Below are positions 8,391 to 16,727 of a stretch of DNA of 64,000 bases, one piece after another. The notes beneath the pieces are model-generated. The model did not search any database, was not told the origin of the DNA, and worked only from the letters and a program-made list of their open reading frames with translations. The translations under genes were made by a program, and so were the position numbers. The stretch is from the NCBI GenBank assembly GCA_035353815.1, contig DAOQAG010000001.1:1-64000 (forward strand), in the 5' to 3' direction. Position 1 is the first letter of the stretch; each line of letters starts with the position of its first letter. Source of the DNA: JAKPUX01 sp035353815 (GTDB taxonomy: Bacteria > Zhuqueibacterota > Zhuqueibacteria > Residuimicrobiales > Residuimicrobiaceae).

Positions 8391-10049
8391 CGGTCCCTCC
8401 TTTTTGCGGGTGTCCGGTTGCGGTGTCAAACCGTCGGGCGGGCCGGGAGCGAACGGCGGCTCGAGGGCGGGCTTGCGCGGGATCATGGCCTCCCGCATGG
8501 CTGCGTTGTAGGCAAAGGCGGCCATGATCACTGCTGCCTGCTGCAGATCCCCGGACGGGCAGCGCTCGTAGAGATCCATGTTCGAATGATGAACGCGCGC
8601 ATCATAGTCGAGTTCATCCTGAATGAACTGGAATCCTGGAAGCCCCACACCGTCGAAGGCCTGGTGGTCGGTCCCGCCGGTACTGGCCAGGGTGATGGTG
8701 GCGGCGCCGAGGTCGCTGAAGGGCTTGAGCCAGGCGCGAAAGATCGGCCGGCAGGCTTCATTCCCTTGCAGATAGATGCCGCGGAATTTGCCGCTGCCGT
8801 TATCCATGTTAAAGTAGACCGAGAATTTTTCCCCTTCCGGTTTCAGGGTCACCTTGCCGCCGCGGCCATCGACGCCCCCCTCGCGTGCAGCCAGGTGTTT
8901 GCTGATGTAGCCGCGCGAGCCGAGAAAACCGTGTTCCTCGGCGTCCCAGAGTCCGATGCGGATGGTACGGCGGGGCTTGAGATCGAGCGTCTTGAGGATG
9001 CGCATCGCCTCCATGGCCACGGCACAGCCGCAGGCATTATCGGCGGCGCCGGTCCCGCCATGCCAGGAGTCGAAATGGCCGCCGATCAGGACGACCTGGT
9101 CCTTGAGGTCGGTGCCGGGGAGTTCGGCAAGAATGTTATAGCCCGAATCTGCGCGGTTGAAGGCCGCCTCGATCTCGAGTTCGAGCCGGGGCTTTTCGCC
9201 ATGCTGGATCATCCGGACCAGGCGGTTATAGTGCTCCGCCCCGACCGAGATCTGCGGGATCAGCTTTGGAGCGTCAAGAGCATACACCCTGGGACCGGTT
9301 GTCCGGAAAGAATCGGGATGCTGCGGCCAGGAGGCCGCGGCCACATCGATGATGCCGCCATCGCGCTGGCTGGAGGTGAGGATGGCCCGGGCGCCCTCGT
9401 CAAAACAGAGCTTCATCTTGCGCCAGGCCACCTCTTGCCTGCGGATCATTTCGGGGCTGCGCTCGAAGCGGCGTCCGCCGCGGCGCTGGCCGTCTGAGTT
9501 GGCCATCTTGAGCAGGGTCGAGTCGGGGATGCGGCTGGCAAAGGCCGCGAAGGGCACAGCCGTCTCATGCGGATCCTGGATCATGACGAACTTGCCTTTG
9601 ATCCGGCCGGAGTAGCTCAGGACCGCACTGTCCGTCCGGGCATCCAGGAAGAGGAGTTCCGCCTCGCTTTCCGGGAGGGCGGGCGACCAGGCCTTGGGCC
9701 AGGAGATGAGGGGGAAATTTTGCCGGCCGAAGATGTTGGCCGAGTAGTTCTTCAGGGTCCAGCCGTAGCCCCAGGGTCCCCAGGCCTCGAGGCGGGCGTT
9801 CTCCAGCCCCATCGCCGCCAGTTCACCTCGGGCCCACTGCGCCGCCGCCATATAGGCGGGCGAACCGCTGAGCCGCGGGCCGTAGATATCGGTCAGATTT
9901 TCAAGAAACTGCATGACGCGGGAATGATGCAGCCCCTCCTCGCGGATGCGCGCAACCGCGGTCGAGTCATAGCTCTCCCGCTGCGGCTGGGCCAGAGCCA
10001 GGCCGGCCAGAGCCAGTGTGTAAAGCAGAATCCTTGTGCAGGTACGCAC
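7926..10049 (-). CDS. Secreted M28 family metallopeptidase fused in frame to a YhcH/YjgK/YiaL-type domain
   Basis: A 707-residue frame. Residues 1-20 are a signal peptide (MRTCTRILLYTLALAGLALA). Residues about 25-530 form an M28 zinc peptidase of the carboxypeptidase Q-like type: GGHFDSWHGGTGAADN supplies His325, Asp327 and Asp337, DAEEHG supplies Glu371/Glu372, NMDNGSG supplies Asp416, and GGTDHQAFD carries His462. From Met554 a complete YhcH-type cupin-like domain follows (EAHRRYIDIQYVIAG, FFPEDAHAPM). The GTG at 10049 is chosen because AGGGAGG lies 5 bases upstream and the signal peptide starts there. The YhcH part keeps its own ATG and AGGAGG (see next entry), so one transcript may give a fusion, a separate YhcH, or both. 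A missing stop by sequencing error is possible. Confidence 0.8.
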   Translation of the reverse strand: MRTCTRILLYTLALAGLALAQPQRESYDSTAVARIREEGLHHSRVMQFLENLTDIYGPRLSGSPAYMAAAQWARGELAAMGLENARLEAWGPWGYGWTLKNYSANIFGRQNFPLISWPKAWSPALPESEAELLFLDARTDSAVLSYSGRIKGKFVMIQDPHETAVPFAAFASRIPDSTLLKMANSDGQRRGGRRFERSPEMIRRQEVAWRKMKLCFDEGARAILTSSQRDGGIIDVAAASWPQHPDSFRTTGPRVYALDAPKLIPQISVGAEHYNRLVRMIQHGEKPRLELEIEAAFNRADSGYNILAELPGTDLKDQVVLIGGHFDSWHGGTGAADNACGCAVAMEAMRILKTLDLKPRRTIRIGLWDAEEHGFLGSRGYISKHLAAREGGVDGRGGKVTLKPEGEKFSVYFNMDNGSGKFRGIYLQGNEACRPIFRAWLKPFSDLGAATITLASTGGTDHQAFDGVGLPGFQFIQDELDYDARVHHSNMDLYERCPSGDLQQAAVIMAAFAYNAAMREAMIPRKPALEPPFAPGPPDGLTPQPDTRKKEGPMRASSLILDRLENAERYFTLHPAFARAFAFLRQPGLAELSLGRHEIDGERLYCSISEGAGKGKEGARLEAHRRYIDIQYVIAGTDVMGWKPASACTAPDGPPDPAKDLILFKDQPERWVEVPPGSFTIFFPEDAHAPMGGAGTIRKAVVKVAVE

Positions 10050-10181
10050 GGGTACCTCCCTGATTGAGATGATTGCCTGCAAAGCAGCCATATGTCCGGC
10101 GAAAATCAAGGTGACACTGGAAAGTCGTCTGCCGGCGGCGCAAGAGCCGGCAGGAGCTCCTCCGCCCCGGGCTGAAACAGC

Positions 10182-11675
10182 CTATTCGAGGCGGATCACC
10201 TGGCGCTTGCTCTCATTGCCGCAGCGGTCGATAGCCGTCACGGCGATGGCGGAGATCCTTCCTTCCCTTCCGGGCAGATCCAGTGCGGTTTGTGCGGCCG
10301 GCAGGAGCACCGGGCGCCAGCGCTCTGCGCGCTTGACATAGAGGCCATAGAGGAAGGCTTTCTCCTTGCCCCGGGGCTGCCAGGTGAGATGCCAGCCGCT
10401 GTCGTTGGCGGCCACCTGCACTGCCGGCGCATCCGGAGCCTGGTCATCGAGCCAGCGGCAGGCGGGCATCAGCGCCGGCCGCACAAAGGGCCCCTGCGCC
10501 AGCGCCTTGAAATGGATGCTGTCCGCCGCCATCAGCGAGCGCATGCTGAAAAGGATCGTCCCCGGCGCCTCCGGGAGCATGCCGCGCGTCACCATGACCT
10601 GGTTGACGATCTCCAGCGCCATCTGGCGGCGTTCGATCTCGGGCCGCATATAGAGCCCCGGCCAGAGCTGCCGTTTTTTGCGGTTCTCGCGCTCCCACCA
10701 TCCCAGCAGCACCGGAAAGCTCGTCTGCGGACTGGCGATGTTCCAGTAGATCTGCGGCGTATAGTAATCGACCCATCCCTTGTTGAACCAGAGGCGTGCA
10801 TCCGCGTACAGGACGGCGTATTGGTCAAAGCCGCCCCCGTAGCCCTCGGGGTAGCCCGGCCGGTACACCCCGAAGGGGCTGATTCCGAACTTGACCCAGG
10901 GTTTGGCTTTTTTGATTCCCTTGTAAACCTTTTCGATGAACTGGTTCACCGCAGCCCGCCGCCAGTCGTCGCGTGCAAGCTTGCCGCCGCCGGCCAGGTA
11001 GGCCTGCCAGGCCGCTTCGTCGGGGAAATCCCCGCCCCGGTTGTACTCGCGATAGGGATAAAAATAATCGTCGAAATGAATCCCGTCCACATCGTAGCGC
11101 CGGACCACGTCCAGGACCACGGCCAGGGAGTGCTCCTGCACGCCCTTGAGGGCCGGATCGAGCCAGAAATAGCCGGTATCGGCCAGGGCGTGGACCCATT
11201 CCGGATGTTTGCGGACGACCGACTGCTCCGAAAAGGCGCTGTGCATCGCCGGGTGACCGGCGCGATAGGGATTGAACCAGGCGTGCAGTTCGAGGCCGCG
11301 CGCATGCGCCTGCTCGATCCAGAACTCCAGGGGATCGTAGTAGGGTTCCGGGGCCTGGCCTTGCGCACCGGTCAAATAGTACGACCAGGGTTCCAGCGCC
11401 GAGGCGTAGAGGGCGTCGGCCTGTGGACGCACCTGCAGGACCACCGCATTCATCTTCATGGCCTGCACCCGGTCGAGGATGACCAGCGCCTCCGCCTGCT
11501 GCTCCGCCACCGGGAGTCCGGGCCGGGAGGGCCAGTCGATATTGGCGACCGTGGCCACCCAGACCCCGCGCATTTCACGCAGCAGGGCGGGAGGTTCGTC
11601 GCCGGCTCGGGCGGGAGTGCGCGTCGCCAGCAGTACGCAGAGAGCCAGAATCTGCGGTTTGTGGTGGATCTCCAT
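10182..11675 (-). CDS. GHL10-type glycoside hydrolase-like protein (DUF187 / YddW family)
   Basis: A 497-residue protein with a signal peptide (hydrophobic run ending ARAGD at about 26). The body is a (beta/alpha)8-type GHL10 domain: MRGVWVATVANIDWPS near the start, LHAWFNPYRAG, then DVDGIHFDDYFYPYREYN, where the acidic pair is the likely catalytic or ligand site, and GWVDYYTPQIYW. Residues about 400-497 look like an Ig/Fn3-type C-terminal domain. Relatives act on cell-wall or surface glycans, but specificity is not predictable. No T9SS tail, unlike the second GHL10 protein at 41524-44604. I start at ATG 11675, where the signal peptide begins; an in-frame ATG at 11783 would add 36 residues without signal character. 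Confidence 0.83.
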   Translation of the reverse strand: MEIHHKPQILALCVLLATRTPARAGDEPPALLREMRGVWVATVANIDWPSRPGLPVAEQQAEALVILDRVQAMKMNAVVLQVRPQADALYASALEPWSYYLTGAQGQAPEPYYDPLEFWIEQAHARGLELHAWFNPYRAGHPAMHSAFSEQSVVRKHPEWVHALADTGYFWLDPALKGVQEHSLAVVLDVVRRYDVDGIHFDDYFYPYREYNRGGDFPDEAAWQAYLAGGGKLARDDWRRAAVNQFIEKVYKGIKKAKPWVKFGISPFGVYRPGYPEGYGGGFDQYAVLYADARLWFNKGWVDYYTPQIYWNIASPQTSFPVLLGWWERENRKKRQLWPGLYMRPEIERRQMALEIVNQVMVTRGMLPEAPGTILFSMRSLMAADSIHFKALAQGPFVRPALMPACRWLDDQAPDAPAVQVAANDSGWHLTWQPRGKEKAFLYGLYVKRAERWRPVLLPAAQTALDLPGREGRISAIAVTAIDRCGNESKRQVIRLE

Positions 11676-11785
11676 GATGAGTTTCAGGATCAGGGAGTGG
11701 GGCCGTGTGCGGCCGCTCCACCCTGCGCGGCGGCTGCGGGCGCCAGTGAAGAGGAGTCGATGTTCCATTTCAGTATTCATCCCTG

Positions 11786-12400
11786 TTATCGGTTTGTGCT
11801 GTTTTGACCGGCTTCGGGGCAAAGGTGAAGGAAAATGTCCCGCACCACCACGCGGTAGGCGGGATGATAACGTGCGCTATAGCTTGCGGAATGGTGCAGC
11901 GCCGGATAGCGCGCCTGGGATACCTCGCGCGTGAAGGCCGCATAGGCCGCCGCATTCAGCGGTAGCCGGCCGGCGCGAAGTAATGCGCCGGCGGCCTCCC
12001 AGTCACGCTCAAAGGCGGCGGTATCAGGAGGGGCCGCGCGCAGGCTCTCGAGCATCGCGTCGAGGAGCTTTTCCGGATCGAGGCCGCGCCGGACAAAAGG
12101 CCGCAGGTTGACGCGCACCATGCCTCCGTCCGGCGAGCAGGGTTCCAGCAGCGGCTCATCCTCCCCCTGCGGCAGGGTGGCGATCTCATCCAGAAGATAA
12201 CGGCGGGCCGCCTCACGTGACGGGATGAGATGACCGATGCCGAAGCGGCCCTGGTAGAGCAGTTTGTAGAGATCCTGGATTTCCAGCCCGGGCCGGTTCC
12301 GGACGGCGGCAAGGAAAAAGCGCTCCCGGGTTGCGCCGCTGCGCTCACATGCCAGAGTCAGCATCAGCAGGAGAATCATGGTTCCTGTCAACGGTTTCAT
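11786..12400 (-). CDS. Putative lipoprotein of unknown function
   Basis: A 204-residue protein with a lipoprotein signal: Lys at position 2, a hydrophobic run, and LTLAC as lipobox (Cys at about 17). The rest is predicted soluble and helical, with LEIQDLYKLLYQGRFGIGHL and MVRVNLRPFVRRGLDPE as the most family-like stretches. I do not recognise a named domain. The start is set by GGAGGG 5-6 bases before ATG 12400. It lies about 110 bases upstream of the GHL10 gene on the same strand and could be co-transcribed with it. Confidence 0.7.
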   Translation of the reverse strand: MKPLTGTMILLLMLTLACERSGATRERFFLAAVRNRPGLEIQDLYKLLYQGRFGIGHLIPSREAARRYLLDEIATLPQGEDEPLLEPCSPDGGMVRVNLRPFVRRGLDPEKLLDAMLESLRAAPPDTAAFERDWEAAGALLRAGRLPLNAAAYAAFTREVSQARYPALHHSASYSARYHPAYRVVVRDIFLHLCPEAGQNSTNR

Positions 12401-12449
12401 TGCTCCCTCCTGGGGGAAAGCCTCTCTTCCCGCCGGCACAGCGGAGCGA

Positions 12450-12482
12450 GAAAAAAAGAGCCCGGCGCTTCTCCGGGCTCTC
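12450..12482 (-). terminator. Leftward terminator after saccharopine dehydrogenase gene
   Basis: Minus strand AGCCCGG-AGAAGCG-CCGGGCT followed by CTTTTTTTTC. It lies about 20 bases beyond the stop of the 12501-13826 gene and separates it from the lipoprotein gene. Confidence 0.88.
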
Positions 12483-12500
12483 GGTGCCGATCGCTGCGGG

Positions 12501-13826
12501 TCAGGCCAGCGGCTTGTAGGTGTCGACGAATTTGATGTTCATTTTTTCCAGTTCGTCGAGCACGGGTTCATAGATCTCCGGCAGGATGGGAATGTGCACG
12601 CCGGTGAGGGGGATCTTGCCCTGGTTCATCAGCTTGACGGCGACCGCGGCGGGGAGGCTGACCGTGCGCGCCATGGAGGTATCGCCGTGGGGAATGCCGT
12701 AATCGACCAGCAGGCTGGTGATCGCCTCTTTCTTTCCGCCCGGGTACTCCGCGACAAACTCGTGCTGCAGCACAACCAGGTCGCGCTCGCCCGGCCGATA
12801 GGCCATCTTTTTCTCCATCAGGGCGGTCAGGGCATCAATAAGGGTCGGCGGCGTGCTCACCACCGGCTCATTGCTGAAGAGGCCGAGCCACTCGAAGCGC
12901 TTGATCACATTATGGACCTCAGGCAGGTCGAGGTGCCGGGCCATGGCCGCCTTGACGTTCTCCGGCTTGGCGCCGATCAGGGAGGCGGTCAGCTGCGCCC
13001 AGCTCCAGCTGAGGATCTCCGGCCGCTCGGTGTCGTTGAGAAAACCGAGCAGCACCACTTTTTCGAGGGTCTCGCACCAGCCGGGATTGCGGAAGGTGCC
13101 GCGGAAGATGGTTTTAGCCTCCTTGAGGCCATAGAGCTGCTGGTAGAGCATCGAATCGCGATTGGGATAGACCTCGAGCCAGCCAATGCCTTTGACGCTC
13201 TTGATCATTACCGTGCGGAAGAGGTCGCGGTTCTCGATCACCATGTCCTTGCCATCGCGGAGGAAATGGGCGGAGTTGCGGCCAGCCAGGAGCACGCCGC
13301 GCGGACTCCACGAGAATTTGTAGCCCCAGGGATTGTCATCGGCCTCGGGTGCCGGCAAGCCGCCGCAAACCGATTCAAAAGAGGTCACCTGCCCGCCCTT
13401 GTGGGCCACTTCATGGATCATCTTCATTGCGGACATGTGGTCGATGCCGGGATCCAGACCGATCTCATTGAGGAAGAGCAAACCCTGGTCCCTGGCTTGC
13501 TGGTCGAGGGCCCGCATGGCCGGACTCACATAGCTGGTGGTCACCAGATGCGTCTTGTGTTTCAGACACAACTCGGCCACCTGCACGTGGTAGATCCAGG
13601 GCAGCAGGCTGATCGCCACATCGGCTTCCGCCACCAGGGTCTCGAGTTTCTCCTTCTCCTGCACCGTCGCAGCCACAGCCTTGCCGGCGGGATGGCCCTC
13701 GATCAGGGCCTCGGCCTTGCTGACGGTGCGGCTGGCGATGATGACCTGTGTTTCAGGTTGATCGAGAAGATAGCGGACCAGGGGACGCGAAACCAGACCA
13801 GCACCCAGAACCAGTACTTTTTTCAT
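12501..13826 (-). CDS. Saccharopine dehydrogenase (glutamate-forming type, LYS9-like)
   Basis: A 441-residue NAD(P)-dependent enzyme. It opens with a Rossmann nucleotide-binding motif (VLVLGAGLVSRPLVRYL), followed by the family blocks ADVAISLLPWIYHVQVAELC, LNEIGLDPGIDHMSAM and a substrate region containing FESVCGGLPAPEADDNPWGYKFSWSPRG (residues split around 200). In the family it converts saccharopine to glutamate and aminoadipate semialdehyde, the second step of lysine breakdown through saccharopine. ATG 13826 has AGGAGA upstream. The stop is followed by a terminator. The partner reductase lies 11 bases upstream on the same strand, so the two steps, fused as AASS in animals, are encoded by neighbouring genes here. 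Confidence 0.9.
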   Translation of the reverse strand: MKKVLVLGAGLVSRPLVRYLLDQPETQVIIASRTVSKAEALIEGHPAGKAVAATVQEKEKLETLVAEADVAISLLPWIYHVQVAELCLKHKTHLVTTSYVSPAMRALDQQARDQGLLFLNEIGLDPGIDHMSAMKMIHEVAHKGGQVTSFESVCGGLPAPEADDNPWGYKFSWSPRGVLLAGRNSAHFLRDGKDMVIENRDLFRTVMIKSVKGIGWLEVYPNRDSMLYQQLYGLKEAKTIFRGTFRNPGWCETLEKVVLLGFLNDTERPEILSWSWAQLTASLIGAKPENVKAAMARHLDLPEVHNVIKRFEWLGLFSNEPVVSTPPTLIDALTALMEKKMAYRPGERDLVVLQHEFVAEYPGGKKEAITSLLVDYGIPHGDTSMARTVSLPAAVAVKLMNQGKIPLTGVHIPILPEIYEPVLDELEKMNIKFVDTYKPLA

Positions 13827-13837
13827 ACCCAATCTCC

Positions 13838-15148
13838 TTACTCTTTGTTTAGATGTTCCCCCAAATAACGGTACGCAGGCGTCAGGGCGCCGCGATGACA
13901 GATGATGGCATTCCTGATTTCCGGTGGCAAGTTCAGGGCGGCAAACGGCTGGCTGTAATCCGCGCTGCAAATCGCCGGCAGGAAGGGCTGCAGCGATTCA
14001 CTGAAGGCCCGGGAGGCATCCCGGGGCACCTCTGCCGGGAGATTGTCCACCGCCATGATCACCAAACCCTCCCCTTCATATCCGTCGTGAATCGAATCGG
14101 AGCGGGGATCATAGACGAACATCGGCTGGTCGGAAACGGTGGCCTTTTCCGTGCACTCGATCGAGCCGTGAATATCGCAGCTGATATCGCCGACGACCTG
14201 CAGCTTGAGCGGCTCGCCCTGCGACCAGCGCGATTTCAGATATTCCTTGGTCAGCAGCCGGGGGTAACGGGTGTCCCAGTAGATGCCATTGACCAGAGCG
14301 CTCAGATAGGGCAGATGCTCCTCGAACTGCGAGCGGTACCCTTCCGGCCGCTCAAAATAGTCGTTGAGCTCGAAGGTCCGGCCGGGGTCGACCGGCCGCA
14401 CCATATCGCGTTCAGCAAAGACCACCTTGTGGAAAAGGCCATCGTGGTCCGGGGTCAGCGCGGCGATCTCCTGTGCATCGACCTCCTGATGCGGCAGCAG
14501 ATCAAAAACCTCCTGGGCCCCCTTGGAAACATGGCCATAGCCGGAGAAGCCGATGACCAGGGGACGGATGGCCCGGGGCAAGCCGGAAGCCGCGATCTTG
14601 TCGCCGACGCGTTTGACCTCGGCCTTGGCTTCGGTCATATCGCGGTATTCGTAGGCCATGCGGATCTCCGTCAGCGGCGTCGGGTATCCCAAATGGTGCA
14701 GACGCAAGCCCAGGGTGTGCAGGGTATCGACCATCCCGGCCATACCGGCGAAACGGCCGAAAAAGACCAGGCGGCGGCCCTGAGCATCCCTGATCAGCTC
14801 GTAATCGATCAGGGTGCAGCGCAGATCGAGGAGCCGCTGCAGCATGGGCATGTTATAGGGCTGTCCCTTGATGGTATGCGAGAAAAAGAGGTAGCATTTC
14901 TGGGGCAGCAAGAGATCGACGGGAACCTCCTTGATGCCGAAAATGACCGCGCAGGGGGAGAGATCTTCCTGGAGGCGGGCGCCGACGCGTTCATATTCGT
15001 GGTCGGAATACGCGCGAGTCGCAAAGGGTTGGCAGAGCACTTGCAGAGGCAGCAGCTGCCCCAGTTGGGTGATGTGTTCCGGAATGATGGCTGAACGGCG
15101 TTCCCATACATTCTTGTCCTCGCGCCGGATTCCGATACTGGTTGTCAT
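13838..15148 (-). CDS. Lysine-ketoglutarate reductase (saccharopine-forming, AASS N-terminal type)
   Basis: A 436-residue protein like the N-terminal half of animal alpha-aminoadipic semialdehyde synthase, with an AlaDH/PNT-type fold. Visible blocks are IGIRREDKNVWERRSAIIPE at the N-terminus, VIFGIKEVP, YLFFSHTIKGQPYNMPMLQ and a late dehydrogenase segment VIGFSGYGHVSKGAQEVFDLL. In the family it condenses lysine with 2-oxoglutarate to saccharopine using NADPH. It is the first gene of a two-gene operon: the downstream dehydrogenase starts 11 bases after its stop, and a near-consensus promoter is found at 15248-15276. ATG 15148 follows a GGAGCAGGA site. A biosynthetic direction cannot be excluded from sequence, but the AASS-like type points to degradation. 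Confidence 0.88.
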   Translation of the reverse strand: MTTSIGIRREDKNVWERRSAIIPEHITQLGQLLPLQVLCQPFATRAYSDHEYERVGARLQEDLSPCAVIFGIKEVPVDLLLPQKCYLFFSHTIKGQPYNMPMLQRLLDLRCTLIDYELIRDAQGRRLVFFGRFAGMAGMVDTLHTLGLRLHHLGYPTPLTEIRMAYEYRDMTEAKAEVKRVGDKIAASGLPRAIRPLVIGFSGYGHVSKGAQEVFDLLPHQEVDAQEIAALTPDHDGLFHKVVFAERDMVRPVDPGRTFELNDYFERPEGYRSQFEEHLPYLSALVNGIYWDTRYPRLLTKEYLKSRWSQGEPLKLQVVGDISCDIHGSIECTEKATVSDQPMFVYDPRSDSIHDGYEGEGLVIMAVDNLPAEVPRDASRAFSESLQPFLPAICSADYSQPFAALNLPPEIRNAIICHRGALTPAYRYLGEHLNKE

Positions 15149-15247
15149 GTCCTGCTCCAAGTCGTCGATGCAGTGGTCAGGCAGTCCGTTGAGAGACATC
15201 CCGGGACGGGTGTGCGCCGGCCCGGTGTGCCTGTTTTATCGTCCACT

Positions 15248-15276
15248 ATTCTAGCAAAAATCGGCCAGAATGTCAA
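15248..15276 (-). promoter_or_regulatory. Leftward promoter TTGACA-17-TAGAAT for the lysine degradation pair
   Basis: Minus-strand -35 TTGACA (15271-15276), 17-base spacer, -10 TAGAAT (15248-15253). The -35 overlaps the stop codon of the upstream hydrolase gene, leaving a leader of about 90-95 bases before ATG 15148. Confidence 0.75.
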
Positions 15277-16727
15277 CGGATTTTTGCCGTCCTTGCCAAA
15301 ATCCAGTCGCCCATACAAGACAAGGCCGCCGGGGCAAGGGTCTCCTCGATCTTGCCGTACTCCGTCGGAGCGCCCGTGACCGCGTTCTGGAAGAGGTGAT
15401 TCAGGCCGGGAAAGAGCTGGACGGTGTACTGATGGTTGCCGCCCTCCTGCAGGGCCCGTTCGATGGCTTGAAGGTTCTCGAGCGGCGGCACCTGCAGATC
15501 CAGAGCACCGCCAAGTGCGAGCACCGGGCATTTCACTTTTCTCAGAACCGGAAGCGGATCGTAGGTGAGGAAAAAGCGGAACCAGGGCGAGGTGATCTGG
15601 CGGATCTGTCCCTGGACATAGGCATCGGCCGGCCCCATCGCCTGCTTCTCGGAATCGCCCAGAGTGGCGACCGCTTCGAGGAGGATCGGCCGCAGGCGCG
15701 CAGCCGCGAGCGAGTCCACTTTTTCAGACTTGACGACGGTGAAAAGATCATGCTGGACCGCGCGTTCTTTGGCTATCTCCGCCGCGCTCGCACCGCCGGC
15801 CCGCGAGATCAGTTCGGCCTGGCGATAGAGGATCTCCTCCCCGGTCATTCCCGTGCCAGCCATGAGGATGATAAAGGCGACATCCTTCGAGCGGGTCGCC
15901 GCTATGGGCGCGATGATGCCGCCCTCGCTGTGGCCGATCAGGCCGATCCGGCCAGGGCGGATGATGGATAGGGACTTGAGATAGGCTACCCCGGACAGGG
16001 CATCCTGGGCGAAATCGAGGGTGGTCGCCGTGGCAAAGTTGCCCTTGGACTTGCCGATGCCGCGGTCGTCCATGCGCAGAACGGCGATGCCGCGACGGGT
16101 CAAATAATCGGCGAGGACGAGGAAGGGGCGGTGTCCCATGAGGGACTCGTCACGGTCCTGCGGCCCGGAGCCGGTGATCAGCACGACCGCCGGAAAAGGC
16201 CCGCCCTGGGCGGGACGGGTGAGGGTCCCGGCCAGATCGATGCCGGCCGCCGCGTTGTGGACCGTCACCTCCTCGCTCGAATAGGGCAGGGGTGGGACCG
16301 GCTCCTGCGGGCGGCGCAGGGTGACCTCACCGCGCTTGAGGGTCAAGGGGAAACTCATGCCGCCCTGTTTCCAGTGGCCGCTGATGAGCAGACTGTCGGA
16401 ACGATAGACACCCGCGAAAACTCCGCGGATCAATGCCGCTTCGATTTGGAGTGAATCGCCATCCCAGATCACCTTCGAGGTCGGGATGTCCCTCGCCCCC
16501 TGGTCGGGGCTGTCAAGCAGGGCGGTGAGCGCGCCATCCGCTGCTTGCGAAATCCTGAAAACCAGACGCAGCTCCGTTCCCATCACCTTGAGTGTGCCCT
16601 GCCAGGATCCGGTCACCGCACTCGCCGGGACCGGCTGCTGCCATGCGGCCGGAGCCGGCAGGCCGAAAGCCAGCAGGATCCCGGCTCCCGTCAGCAGCCC
16701 ATAGAGGTACCTAGACGTTCTTCTCAT
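15273..16727 (-). CDS. Secreted alpha/beta hydrolase (S33 / prolyl oligopeptidase-like)
   Basis: A 484-residue protein with a signal peptide (RRTSRYLYGLLTGAGILLAF, cleavage near PAAW). Residues about 35-150 form a beta-rich N-terminal domain common in exported hydrolases of this type (TGSWQGTLKVMGTELRLVF). The alpha/beta hydrolase domain follows: oxyanion region VLITGSGPQDRDES, nucleophile elbow GLIGHSEGGIIAP (Ser), acid GALDLQVPP and base GLNHLFQ (His). A helical lid is inserted around residues 300-370. Esterase or peptidase; substrate unknown. The start (ATG 16727, GGGAGGA upstream) overlaps the 3' end of rlmN by 17 bases, so the two are translationally linked. Confidence 0.87.
   Translation of the reverse strand: MRRTSRYLYGLLTGAGILLAFGLPAPAAWQQPVPASAVTGSWQGTLKVMGTELRLVFRISQAADGALTALLDSPDQGARDIPTSKVIWDGDSLQIEAALIRGVFAGVYRSDSLLISGHWKQGGMSFPLTLKRGEVTLRRPQEPVPPLPYSSEEVTVHNAAAGIDLAGTLTRPAQGGPFPAVVLITGSGPQDRDESLMGHRPFLVLADYLTRRGIAVLRMDDRGIGKSKGNFATATTLDFAQDALSGVAYLKSLSIIRPGRIGLIGHSEGGIIAPIAATRSKDVAFIILMAGTGMTGEEILYRQAELISRAGGASAAEIAKERAVQHDLFTVVKSEKVDSLAAARLRPILLEAVATLGDSEKQAMGPADAYVQGQIRQITSPWFRFFLTYDPLPVLRKVKCPVLALGGALDLQVPPLENLQAIERALQEGGNHQYTVQLFPGLNHLFQNAVTGAPTEYGKIEETLAPAALSCMGDWILARTAKIR

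Noticed and set aside
7620..9497. Long plus-strand open frame crossing the N gap
   Set aside because: It runs through the gap and then lies antisense to the M28-YhcH gene, whose catalytic motifs are clear. It is a shadow frame of high-GC sequence.
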